Of a DNA stretch of 64,000 nucleotides, positions 10,811 to 20,924 are shown one piece after another. The position numbers were made by a program, and so were the translations under genes. The notes beneath the pieces were generated by a model, which saw nothing but the letters and a program-made list of their open reading frames with translations, made no database searches and had not been told where the DNA came from. The DNA is from Takakia lepidozioides (lineage: Eukaryota; Streptophyta; Takakiopsida; Takakiales; Takakiaceae): contig CM060732.1 of NCBI GenBank assembly GCA_030704615.1, positions 40,405,053 through 40,469,052 of the forward strand, read 5' to 3'. Position 1 is the first letter of the stretch. The number at the start of each line of letters is the position of its first letter.

Positions 10811-11533
10811 GAAAATAAAGAAATGAAAAGTAAATAGAGGGGCGGTAAATGTGACTATAGGGCGGGAGTAGGGTTAGTCAGATTCCACGGCAGCGCAGCG
10901 TTCCCACGAGTTCGCAAGAGAAGAGCAGGCCCAGGATGAGGGAACGTGTGCCCGGGAGTGCGCATAGGGAGAGAACGGGGGGCAGGAGTAAGGCAGGCTT
11001 GCATCATCTTCCAGGCCAGGCCCTCTCTGCCCTACTTACTCTCTTGCATTCCTGCGCGCTCTACTTTCTTGGCCTTCTTGAGCTCTCCGCTGCCTGCTGC
11101 CTCTTCTGCGCTTGTCTGGGCTGAGTTTGACCATTTGGGGTGCCGTTTTTGTGGTTTGGAAACTGTTTTGCAGGCTGTTTCACCTCCTGCACATACCGTG
11201 GGCGACCCTAGGTGGTTTGTGAGGGTTGAGGTCCAGCGTGGTGTCTGTTTCGGTTTCTCTGTCTTAGATCCTTACTGATTTGTCGGTGGCGTCTCTGCAG
11301 TGAGGGTAATAGTAGTATTTTGGGTTGGAGATCCACAGAAAGCTCTCTGTGGCTTCTGTACTGTGAGTTGAGAGGTTGTTTCTTTGAGGATTTTTCAGTC
11401 TGAGAGAAAAGTGCGCTTCTACTTTGTGAGGCACTTTGTCGAAGGGTACTGTGTGTGTGTGTGTATTTGTGTGAGAGAGTGGGATTCCAAGTGAGTGCTA
11501 CTAAGCAAGCGTCAGTCTTTTTTGTTTGCTGCT

Positions 11534-12868
11534 ATGGCGTCGACTGATACAGCACCTGCTACGGAAGCTCCAGTCGTGGAGGAGGTGATTGAGGAGGTGA
11601 AGACCGATGAGAAGCCAGAGAAGGTTCCCAAGGAGAAGAAGCCCAAAGTTCCGAAGGAGCCTAAAGAGAAGAAAGTCAAGGCTCCGAAACCTCCTACGGC
11701 ACACCCTCCTTATGCGTTGGTATGGAAAGTTTGGCTTGCTCTGTTTGTATCTAGTGTAACGTAAAGGTTCTTGGAGAGGCCGTGAGAGCTGCATACATCG
11801 GGCGTAGCGGTTTGCTTGTGTGTGGCATTGGGTTAAGGCCCTTCCCTCCGACATCATGTCAACGCTTTTTTTTTGTGAAGCTCATCTATGAATCGAAATC
11901 CGTGTTTGCCGAATTGTGTTAAGTCCTGCTAAGATCACCCATTTACCCGAAATGAAATATGCATCCTGCCGAACTTGGCAGGGGTCCTCCAGAAAATTCT
12001 GTCGGCAGCAGCCCTCACTGTTCTACATTCTTGCATGCACGCCAAGATGTGTTAGATTTCGTGTGGTTATGATCGTTATGCTAATGTCTTCTGAACTCTG
12101 TGCACTCAATACTCTGCTCGGTTCTAGATGGTGGGGGAAGCGATTGCTTCTCTGAAGGAGAGGACGGGGTCCAGTCAGTACGCAATTGCCAAGTTTCTGG
12201 AGGACAAGTACAAGACAGGCCTGCCTCCGAATTTCAAGAAGACTCTGACTATTCAGTTACGAAATCTCACGAAACAGGGGAAGGTCTTGAAGGTAAAAAA
12301 TTCCTTTAAGCTTTCTGACGAGCTGAAGAAGGGTTCAAAGGCTGCGAAGCCAGTCCCAGTTGCCAAGGAAACCAAGCCCGCTAAATCTATCAAGGTGATT
12401 AAGGTTTCCAAGGCACCCAAAGTCGTGAAGGAGGCTAAGAAAGCTGGAGGGCGTGCTACCGCAAAGACTGCGAATGGTGCCTCAGCTGCGAAAGCGGCAA
12501 AGGCACCTTCTGCAAAGGCACCTGTTGTGCCAAAAGTAACCAGAGGTGTGAAAGCTGTGAAGGTTCTCAAGGCGTCAAAACCGGAGCCCAAAGCAATGAA
12601 GTCTCCCAAGGCGGCTAGGGGCCGTGAGAAGGCAGCAACTCCAAAGAAAGCGCCTGAGAAGATTGTTGCATCGCCAAGAAAATCTGTCCCTACGCCAGCA
12701 AAGAAACCAGCCCCGGCCAAAAAGGCTGCCCCAACTAAGAAGGTGACTACTCCTAAGAAGGCACCCAAGTCGCTCAAGACTTCCAAGAGCACTAAGGCCT
12801 CTGCTGCTGCCAAAAGAAAGTCTACAGCAAGAGCTGGAGGGCCTGCAGCCAAGAAAGCAAAGAAGTGA
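11534..12868 (+). CDS. H1: Linker histone H1
   Basis: Two exons, 11534-11719 and 12128-12868, join in phase 0 across a 408-bp GT-AG intron to give 308 aa. The N-terminus is acidic, then lysine/proline-rich (residues 1-55). The junction reads HPPYAL then MVGEAIASLKER, the start of the winged-helix H1/H5 globular domain, which continues through GSSQYAIAKFLEDKY and FKKTLTIQLRNL to about residue 128. The rest is a lysine/alanine/proline tail with TPKK, SPRK and TPAKK motifs that bind linker DNA and can be phosphorylated. An intron inside the HPPY region is usual for plant H1. ATG 11534 is chosen because MASTDTAPATEAP fits the acidic plant H1 start; a Met 13 codons upstream adds an untypical leader. 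A GT microsatellite (11451-11466) lies just upstream. Role: nucleosome linker binding and chromatin compaction in the nucleus. Confidence 0.96.
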
Positions 12869-14023
12869 AGGTCTTATTCTATGTGATCGATATGGTGTTT
12901 CTGGACACTACCACCTCCTCCCCAAGGAAACTTCACACCTATGGGTGTACCCTTTGACACTGTTTGATGCCTTCACCATTTTGGTGTCTAGTAGAACCCC
13001 TGTAACTGTTTGCTCTGCCCTTTGCAGAGTTGTTATAGGAGTAAACTGTTTAGGTCTGTTCATAGTGTTCTCTTGTTTGTCCATAGTGTTCTGGAAGTCG
13101 GTAGTCTGCCTAGGAGTCAGAATCTCAACAGGACTAAAGACCACAAGTCAACATTTTTTGCCCTGTACAATATTCACATTGTTTGATAATTTCTTTTGTC
13201 TCCAACAAGAAGTTGGATTTTTGAGGTGGTGATTCCTTTGTGTGAGTGTTTTGAAGAAACTGGACCCTTGTGCATGCTCAGAGAGGAAGTTGATAATGCC
13301 TAGCAATGCAGTAGCTTAAACTGTAGCTGCAATTGCCACCTGCACAGTTCAATCTTAGAGTTGGCAATGAGCATCTTAACCTTGGGAGGCTGTATATGGT
13401 CTTTCTAGACAAAACATGGAAGTCTTGTTGGAGGTGTTTGAAATTGTCCTGTATGAATGAGTATCTGAGTATGTTTTATGGTTAGGAGGGCAGATTATGA
13501 AATCCAAATTGCTCCTCAGACGGTAAGGTAAGCTGAATGACATTTCACTTAGGAGCATCCATTCAGATCATGTGATGCTTGAATGGCTCTTGTTCTTACC
13601 TGTGTTTTTTGAGTATTGCTCTGACTCTTACCAATGTCTTGAAGTTTTTTTAGTATTGTTGATGGTGTTATTAAGCTTAAGGTCAGTATTGATTATTTGG
13701 AGTATCTTAGTTTTGTAGGTTGGCACGGTAGCAGAGTTATTAGTGGATATTAGTGCATCATCTGTGGAAAATCCGGAAGTATTGTCTGTAGTTCCAACCT
13801 TGGCTCAAAGCACCTTGAAAAATTCCAATAGGTGCTGTCCAAATGCCTGTAGTGCACTGGTTCCTAGATGCTTCTTGTGTCTTGGCCTGAGGGATTCCAA
13901 GGGGAGCAGGTAAGTATGCGCAATAGCCTGCTGGTCTGGTTTCTGTGCAGATGATTCTATCAAACTCCTGTCATTGAGACATGGCTTTCAATTTGGGAGG
14001 TCTGCCATTAGTATTTGCCATTG

Positions 14024-14082
14024 TGCGATCTCTTAAGCCCAAGGCAGACCACTCATCATCTGCCTTGGGCTTAGAGATTGCA
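14024..14082. repeat. Near-perfect hairpin (23-24 bp arms)
   Basis: The arms 14024-14048 and 14059-14082 share ATCTCT(T)AAGCCCAAGGCAGA with a 10-nt loop. One base is unpaired and there is one other mismatch near the base of the stem. It lies about 1.2 kb downstream of H1 in otherwise featureless DNA. Confidence 0.7.
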
Positions 14083-15129
14083 GCTCCTGCGAGTTATTGA
14101 TCACTGCTTTTAGTATGCTCTACATGCTTGTAAAGACAGTTGGTTATAATTAGGATCGATTTTATAGCTGTAGGAAAGAGTGGTCATCACCTTGTGGTCG
14201 GTTATGCGGGCTGTAGATTGCCCTCTAAGTGTGATGGTGCTACAATGAAAGACAGGTTTGGGGGGGGGGCCGGGGGGGGGGAGCTCTCACAGCTGTCTGC
14301 CATGGGAATTGCTATCGCCAGATAGGTAGAGTTTTTGTTGCAGATGGTGTAGTAGCCATGCTATCTCTACTGGTTGTTTGTTTCTGCCCCTTCACTTTCT
14401 ACATGCTATTTCAAAATTGGAAGAAATGTCAATGGTTGTGAAGCCGGTGCAGAGTGAGGGAAGGCAAGCTGGATAGATACATTCTTTGTCTTTTCTCATC
14501 ATAGCCTGGTGATGAAATACCCTGTATAGCGAGATACACAGATGGAAAGAGAAGAACAGAGATTCAGAAACAAGTAGCAGTCTCAAAACCCTTGTGAGGG
14601 TTTTTCAAGTTTGGAAGTTTGTAAAATGTCTCTTTACATTCCTCCCTGTCAACTCCATACATATGAGCAGCAAGCAAGCAGCAAAGCTCCATCTCCCAAT
14701 TTGACTTAGTATTATCCTCCCTCTATCATCAGTGTGGCAGTCAATTTTTGTACATTCCAAATCACCTGAAGACTATGCAATGTGCATCTCAGAACTGGTT
14801 GCATTTTGATGCAAACAGTTTCTCAATGTTCTAGTGTGTTCATAAGCTTTTCATTCTACAACTCCAAAGAGTTTGAGAGACTGAGGGTGGAATGCTAATC
14901 TGCTGTGAATTCTACTGGACTGTGAAGTACTGAGAGAGAAAGAGAGAGAGAAGAGTGAGATGCAGCGTGTCTTTGAGCAATGAAGCAAACAAGCGAGATG
15001 AAGCAGAGACAAAGCGATCTCCACTCTCCTGCAGACATTTATTCATCCACTATCACTCATCCTCTCAGCAAATTATGATCCCATCACACAGAATCATCCA
15101 TCCAGAGCACCATAATTTACTGCAATAAG

Positions 15130-15495
15130 TACATAACGTGCTCTGTTCCTCTGGTTCCTCCAATCCGGTGCCTGCGTGCCCACCATCTGGATCGCCATCG
15201 TGCGACCAGGATTTGAACCTGACTGGGCGCCACTTTCAAAAAATAAAATCGGGGCCGTCGATATTTCAAATGGAGTCATCACGGCCGGTGGTTTCACGAG
15301 TTATCTGCACCGTCGAATTCAGGCCAGCTGGTTTTCCAGATTCTCCAAATTTGAAAATTGAAAATATGAGCAGAAAATAGCGCAGGTTTTGACGGTTTAG
15401 ATGCTTCAAAATAGATCTCTGAAGTTTAAGTCTGGGCCGCACGATAGCGATCCTTGTAATGTCCCAAGCCACCAATCGGAGCAGTGAAATTCAAA
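15130..15495. repeat. Imperfect long inverted repeat
   Basis: The left arm (about 15140-15300, read in reverse) and right arm (about 15385-15490) share TATCGACGG/TTTGACGG, GTTCAAATCCTGG/GTTTAAGTCTGGG and CGCACGAT(G/A)GCGATCC. This is probably a MITE with long TIRs; no target duplication was found. Confidence 0.5.
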
Positions 15496-16269
15496 CCTGC
15501 AGACGGATGAGAACTGTGGATGATGTATGCTCCTAAGGTTTCGTGGATGAAATGTGGGATTGGATGATGTCAACCTACCTCAACGAAAGTGCGGATGATG
15601 AATGAGAAACGGTTCATCTAAAGTGAGCGGTTGACTTTTGGATGAAGACTGGTAGCTCTCATCCGTGTCTGCCAGGACACATTCACCTTGTCTCTCTCGC
15701 CTCGTCTCTCTCACACACACACTCTCACTGTCCGTGTCTGGATTGATGTCTGCTGCCTCTTGGCGCCTGAGGCGCTCTGATATGGTCTTCATTCACAGGG
15801 AAATTTCAAGAAGTGGATCATCTTTTCGCACATGAATTGCTCTGAAAGGTTAGAGATGAACAGTCGCTAAACTAAACCCGATAGAGTTTCCCTTAATGGC
15901 CGCTGCTGATTATATGTATGCAGGTCTCAGTACTACTCGAAGTGTGGAACCGATCATGTTCAGGAATCGCTTTCCTTAGAACCCTCAAAGTGGTGGGGGG
16001 ATGAAAAGAAAATGACGGTAGGTGGGCTTGCAGGTTCAGATGTACACATAATGTGTAAAGTGTCAATATTTCAGCAATTTGGTTGGAGACTCTGCAAAAT
16101 ACATCTCCAAGAATAAAGGCAAAATCCCACATCCTCCCCAAAAGGTATATACTTGTATAAATATATTAAACATCGAGTGTATATAGGAGCTCAACTATAT
16201 TTCGCAGAATCTATCTCAAGCAACTCCTCACTAGGTATATTTATTTGGGTTGATATCCAAATTGACGCA

Positions 16270-16540
16270 TTTCATCACTGGACCTTGCCCAAGCTCCCAA
16301 ACCTGAAGGCTCTTCTTGCAATGTAAAGGGCCATGCTGATCGGCCCAAAAGCAATGGCTAGCTTACTGTGGTGCCAAAGCCTTTTGCTCCTTCTGCACCT
16401 TATTGCCAGCCTGGCTGCTTTCTGACACCTCTGACTTTTCACCATATTTCTCACCTTTGCAGTTTCAGTCCATCTGCCTGCTGCGGGATAGATATTCAAT
16501 AGCAACACTCCCTTTGCGTATCTTTGTATAAGCGTCGATA
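16270..16540 (-). pseudogene. PPR-DYW C-terminal fragment
   Basis: On the minus strand the frame reads LLLNIYPAAGRWTETAKVR, then a shortened WHHSKLAIAFG. These correspond to LLSNVYAAAGRWEDTAKVR and HHSEKLAIAFG of the intact gene directly upstream. Everything between (PG box, E+ region and the start of DYW) is compressed or deleted, and the zinc-binding cysteines are gone. It is a relic of a tandem copy of the 16642-19572 gene. Confidence 0.8.
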
Positions 16541-16641
16541 TTTGATAGCCAACATTCACAGGGCATAATGAATGGACCAAGCAGCTGCATAGTTCTAATG
16601 ATTGAAGCAAGACACTTGTGCCTTACAAGCAAAACATCATT

Positions 16642-19572
16642 TCACCAGTACTCCCCACAAGAACACACCCCATTTTCAAAGTGGTGGAAGCGGTTGGCAT
16701 CCCGTACAACAATTGCTCGCCCAAGAATCTTTGAGATGAACTTGGTGGCCGTGTGGCAGTCACCACACACCCGAAGGTTCTTGATGATACGAAGAGGCGT
16801 CTCTGGGGCTGTGTTCATCACTCCAAAAGCTATGGCCAGCTTCTCACTGTGGTGGCAAAGAGAAAATTCCTTTTGCTCCTCCTCCACATCATGCAATACA
16901 AAGCGTGTGTCAGGCACATACCCTGCCTTCTTCATCTGATCAGACAATCTTCTCAGCACAACATGGATCTCCTGAATTTGTGGATGCAATTTGTCATCTG
17001 CCACAAATGTGTGCACCATGTGGCCGACCTCAATGCAGCAGTGACCTGGCTGCTTTCTGACACCTCTAGCTTTCATCATTTTCCTCACCTTTGCAGTATC
17101 CTCCCACCTGCCAGCCGCAGCATAGACATTTGATAGCAACACATAAGTCGTGGAGTCCTGTTGATCCCACTTGAGGATAGATTTCGCTGCACGTTCTGCC
17201 ACCTCAACATTGCCATGAATTCTGCAGGCACCAAGCAAGGCCTTCCACACCACAGCATTTGGTTGGACGGGCATTTTGCTAATGAAGTCCTCAGCCTCAT
17301 CCAATCGCCCTGCACGGCCGAGAAGGTCCACCATGCAGCCAAAGTGCTCTGGTGTGGGAGTGAGGCCATGATCTCGACGCAGGGTATCAAAGTAGTGTCT
17401 GCCTTCATCCACTAGGCCCCCATGGCTACATGCTTGGAGAACACATAAAAAGGTGATAATGTTCGGCTTCAAGCCTTCCTTTTGCATTCCTACAAATAAT
17501 TGCAAGGCCTCCTTTTGACGACCGTGCTGGGCATATCCTGCAATCATTGCATTCCATGACACCACATTTCGTTCAGGCATATTGTCAAACACTCTCTTTG
17601 CATCCTCAATGCTCCCGCATTTGGCATACATGTCTACGAGGGTAGTATGCAGAATCATATTTGGTACAACTCCAGTTTTCATGATATCAGCATGAACTTC
17701 TTTGCCCTTTTCCAGGGCTGCCAAGCTTGCACACGCTTTACATACGCAAGCGAATGTGACCTGGTTTGGCTTCACACCTTCCTGCATCATTTGCTCATAG
17801 GTCTCCAAAGCCTCCATCCCACATCCATGTTGGGCATATCCTGCGATCATTGCACTCCATGACACCACACTTCGGTTAGCCATATTGTCGAACAATGCCT
17901 TTGCATCATTGAGGCTCCCGCATTTGGCATACATGTCCACGAGGGTATTGTTCAGAATGACATTTGGTACGATTCCAGCTTTCATGATGTCAGCATGGAC
18001 CTCTTTGCCCTTTTCCAGGGCTGCCAGGCTGGCACACGCATTGCATATGCCGACAAATGTGACAAGGTCCGGCTTCACCTCTTGATGCATCATTTGTTCA
18101 TAGGTCTCCAAAGCCTCCATCCCACACCCATGCTGGGCATATCCTGCGATCATTGCATTCCATGACACCACATTTCGTTCAGGCATATTGTCGAACACTT
18201 CCTTTGCATGGGTGAGGCTCCCACATTTGGCATACATATCCACCAGGGCAGTGCCAAGAATGACATCTGGTACAATTCCAGCTTTCATGATGTCAGCATG
18301 GACCTCTTTGCCCTTTTCCACGGCTGCCAGGCTCGCACACGCATTGCAAATGGAAACGAACGTGACTGGGTTGGGTTTCACCCCTTCATGCATCATTTGC
18401 TCATAGGTCTCCAAAGCCTCCATCCCGCATCCATGCTGGGCATACCCGGCAATCATCGCACTCCATGACACTACATTTCGTTCAGTCATATTGTCAAACA
18501 ATCCCTTTGCATCATTGAGGCTCCCGCATTTGGCATACATGTCCACGAGTGTATTGTTCAGAATGACGTCTGGTACAATTCCAGCTTTCATGATATCAGC
18601 ATGGACCTCTTTGCCCTTCTCCAGGGCTGCCAGGCTGGCACATGCATTGCAAATGCCAACGAATGTGACATTGTCTGGCTTCACCTCTTCCTGCATCATT
18701 TGTTCATAGGTCTCCAAAGCCTCCGCCCCACACCCATGCTGCGCATATCCTGTTATCATTGCATTCCATGACACCACATTTCTTTCTGGCATATTGTCGA
18801 ACACTTCTTTTGCATCCGTGAGGCTCCCACATTTGGCATACATATCCACCAGAGCAGTGCCAAGAATGACATCTGGTACAATTCCAGCTTTCATGATGTC
18901 ATCATGGACCTCCTTGCCCTTTTCCACGGCTGCCATGCTTGCACACGCATTGCAAATGGAAACGAACGTGACCCGGTCGGGCTTCACCCCTGCCTGCATC
19001 ATTTTCTCATATGTCTCCAGGGCATTCTTACCACACCTATGCTTGGTAAATCCTGCCATCATTATATTCCACGTGATCAAACCTCGTTCAGGCATTGTGT
19101 CGAACACTTTGTGTGCATCCACTATGCTCCCACATTTGACATACATGTTGACAAGGCTGTTGTATAGAAACACGTTTGGCTTGAACCCAGTGTGAATGAT
19201 GTGACTGTGCACCTGCTTTCCGGCTGCCAGGCCTTTCATCTTGATGCACTTATGCAAGAGACACACATAAGTATCTGTATCTGCTGAAATGCCTCCTCGA
19301 TTCAAAATTTGCAGAGCCTCTTTCAGTTGTCCTGCCTCACATAGTGTCCTGACATGCTCAGAAATCCCAGAGGAGATATTGTGGACTCCCTCTCTTGATC
19401 TTCTTTTGTAAGTAGTGGCCATGGTGCAGGTGCCCGACTTGATCAACTGTGCTGCCGCTGCTCCCAATTGACCATCTATACATGCCGGTTTCTTGCTGCT
19501 ATCAATACACAGTGGCTCATGGGTACTCTTGCGCTTGAAATCTGGCCTTCTTAGATGTATCTGGACCCACAC
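16642..19572 (-). CDS. PPR-DYW organelle RNA-editing factor (976 aa)
   Basis: Intronless PLS-class pentatricopeptide repeat protein. PPR motifs fill residues about 95-760. Four units of exactly 101 residues (181-281, 282-382, 383-483, 484-584), each a P-L-S triplet, are nearly identical and alternate in type A-B-A-B; a fifth, more diverged unit follows. The E/E+ region has a PG box (RKQPGHCCIE, about 839-848). The DYW cytidine-deaminase domain carries the catalytic HSE (908-910), CGDCH (936-940) and a terminal CSC followed by EYW rather than DYW. Family knowledge: such proteins bind one or a few organelle transcripts through their PPR array and deaminate C to U. The Arg/Lys-rich first 50 residues could be a mitochondrial or plastid presequence; Met51 is an alternative start. 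A degenerate PPR tail lies just downstream. Confidence 0.96.
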   Translation of the reverse strand: MWVQIHLRRPDFKRKSTHEPLCIDSSKKPACIDGQLGAAAAQLIKSGTCTMATTYKRRSREGVHNISSGISEHVRTLCEAGQLKEALQILNRGGISADTDTYVCLLHKCIKMKGLAAGKQVHSHIIHTGFKPNVFLYNSLVNMYVKCGSIVDAHKVFDTMPERGLITWNIMMAGFTKHRCGKNALETYEKMMQAGVKPDRVTFVSICNACASMAAVEKGKEVHDDIMKAGIVPDVILGTALVDMYAKCGSLTDAKEVFDNMPERNVVSWNAMITGYAQHGCGAEALETYEQMMQEEVKPDNVTFVGICNACASLAALEKGKEVHADIMKAGIVPDVILNNTLVDMYAKCGSLNDAKGLFDNMTERNVVSWSAMIAGYAQHGCGMEALETYEQMMHEGVKPNPVTFVSICNACASLAAVEKGKEVHADIMKAGIVPDVILGTALVDMYAKCGSLTHAKEVFDNMPERNVVSWNAMIAGYAQHGCGMEALETYEQMMHQEVKPDLVTFVGICNACASLAALEKGKEVHADIMKAGIVPNVILNNTLVDMYAKCGSLNDAKALFDNMANRSVVSWSAMIAGYAQHGCGMEALETYEQMMQEGVKPNQVTFACVCKACASLAALEKGKEVHADIMKTGVVPNMILHTTLVDMYAKCGSIEDAKRVFDNMPERNVVSWNAMIAGYAQHGRQKEALQLFVGMQKEGLKPNIITFLCVLQACSHGGLVDEGRHYFDTLRRDHGLTPTPEHFGCMVDLLGRAGRLDEAEDFISKMPVQPNAVVWKALLGACRIHGNVEVAERAAKSILKWDQQDSTTYVLLSNVYAAAGRWEDTAKVRKMMKARGVRKQPGHCCIEVGHMVHTFVADDKLHPQIQEIHVVLRRLSDQMKKAGYVPDTRFVLHDVEEEQKEFSLCHHSEKLAIAFGVMNTAPETPLRIIKNLRVCGDCHTATKFISKILGRAIVVRDANRFHHFENGVCSCGEYW
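17821..19032 (-). repeat. 606-bp coding dimer duplicated in tandem inside the PPR gene
   Basis: Residues 181-382 and 383-584 are two copies of a two-unit block. Units 1 and 3 share VSICNACAS, AAVEKGKEVH, ILGTALVDMYAKCGSLT and KEVFDNMPERNVVSWNAMI. Units 2 and 4 share VGICNACASLAALEKGK, ILNNTLVDMYAKCGSLND and SWSAMIAGYAQH. The period is exactly 606 bp (19032-18427 and 18426-17821). Confidence 0.9.
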
Positions 19573-20924
19573 TCCACTCTGCCTCCTTCAGCTATCCCTC
19601 CCTGCCTTGGCAACAATAATGCATAGATCCTAACCCTTGCTGCTAGCAGCAGCTGACAATGACGACCTCGATAAACCCCACCCACCCCACCTACTTACCA
19701 CAGACTTGTTCCTATGCTGAATTACTGTCTTTAGAAAAATGTTCGGAGTGTGCGAGGATGACATTTTGAACGTCTGCTTCTTCTGTAACGCAGCAGACAT
19801 TCACCTTTCTGTCTCGATTGACCCACCATTGACTGGGTTCGAAACATATTCCTTCCACAACTTCAGCTTGTCTCTGTTGTTGGTTTTGATTTGCCTGTTG
19901 TCCCATTGGCAGTAACATGTTTAAAACACTCGGAACCACCATGGATCGACCTGACCAACTAACTATAAAAACTCAGAGACGAATCTGATGAGAGGACAAA
20001 ACAAGCCTAAACGTGTGGAAGAAGAAGGTGCTCTCACCACATTGTCACATTGTCGTTGACCTTGTGTCATGAAAGCTTCTAGCTTTTCTTTCACCAAAGG
20101 AGAATACAAGCAACCCCGCATCCAAATGACCTCTTGAGTGCGATGCTTATGTCGGTAGTCCAGTGATCTTCGATTGGTCAACACCGTGCAGTTGAGCAGC
20201 CATAGGTTTAAACACAACTCCGTAAGACCTCCCAAGTACCTTGTAGATACCAGGAAAAACCCTTGGGTAATGCATTTTCATGGCCTGCTTAGGAACACCA
20301 ACCTATGTTACTGACAGGAACAGCCAGACAAACTTCTTCACGTCCTACATGAAGAAAGTTTGCGCTTGTCCCACCATTGTGAAGATGAATTCGATAAACA
20401 ACAACTGTAAAACTGCTCAGGCTCTCATGTCCAGCCATTAGAGTACATGTAAGCAAGGATCATTTCAGAGGTAGAACAAGGTTGAGTAGAAGCAAGGAGT
20501 GGACAGTGGACGTGCATGACCAGCAGGCAGTGGATTGATTGCATAGACGCACAGGTGGAAGGGTTTGGGAATTTGAGATTTGTGATAGAGGTGTTCTTCC
20601 TTGGCGGAGATGCCCTTAGTAGTGTGGCAAAGGCTTGGAATGTTGAGTGGCAAATAATTTGCTGACAACCTTCAAAGTAGACACATAGTCCAGGAGGCGA
20701 GTGTACTCTTAGGGTTTCATTCTTTTGTTTACATTGTGAGGTAGCCTGGGTGTTCATGTACTTGATGTTCTCTAGAATCTTTCGACTAAATGTCTGGAAG
20801 CGTTTTGATTCAACACAGATATGATGATGATCATGGGGTTCACACTTCACACAGCAAAGCTGACTTGTCGTTGTCAAGAGCAGTTCGAATAGTGTACACA
20901 TACGGATTAACTCTTCCTTTATTC
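19573..20924. other. No gene seen
   Basis: Upstream region of the minus-strand PPR gene; it should contain its promoter and 5' UTR. No other convincing coding frame. Confidence 0.5.

Larger units (their letters stand above)
12869..16269. other. Intergenic; hairpin and inverted repeat but no gene
   Basis: No conserved frame is seen. There is a strong hairpin at 14024-14082, two G-runs near 14262-14280, a GA-rich stretch near 14930-14960, and an imperfect inverted repeat at 15130-15495. The first part probably contains the H1 3' UTR. Confidence 0.5.

Noticed and set aside
12253-12852. 199-aa minus-strand frame over histone H1
   Set aside because: It mirrors the lysine/alanine-rich tail; its hydrophobic composition is an artefact.
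14262-14280. Paired G-runs as a G-quadruplex regulator
   Set aside because: Only two runs with no gene nearby; most likely a simple-sequence tract.
14590-14612. AAAACCCTTGTGAGGGTTTTT as a terminator-like hairpin
   Set aside because: Intrinsic terminators are bacterial; the genes here are eukaryotic.
15195-15220. tRNA gene around a good B box (reverse strand GGTTCAAATCC)
   Set aside because: No A box or acceptor stem at the right distance; it lies in the arm of an inverted repeat.
17647-19195. Several plus-strand frames opposite the PPR gene
   Set aside because: They repeat with the same 303-bp period as the PPR units and are antisense shadows of them.
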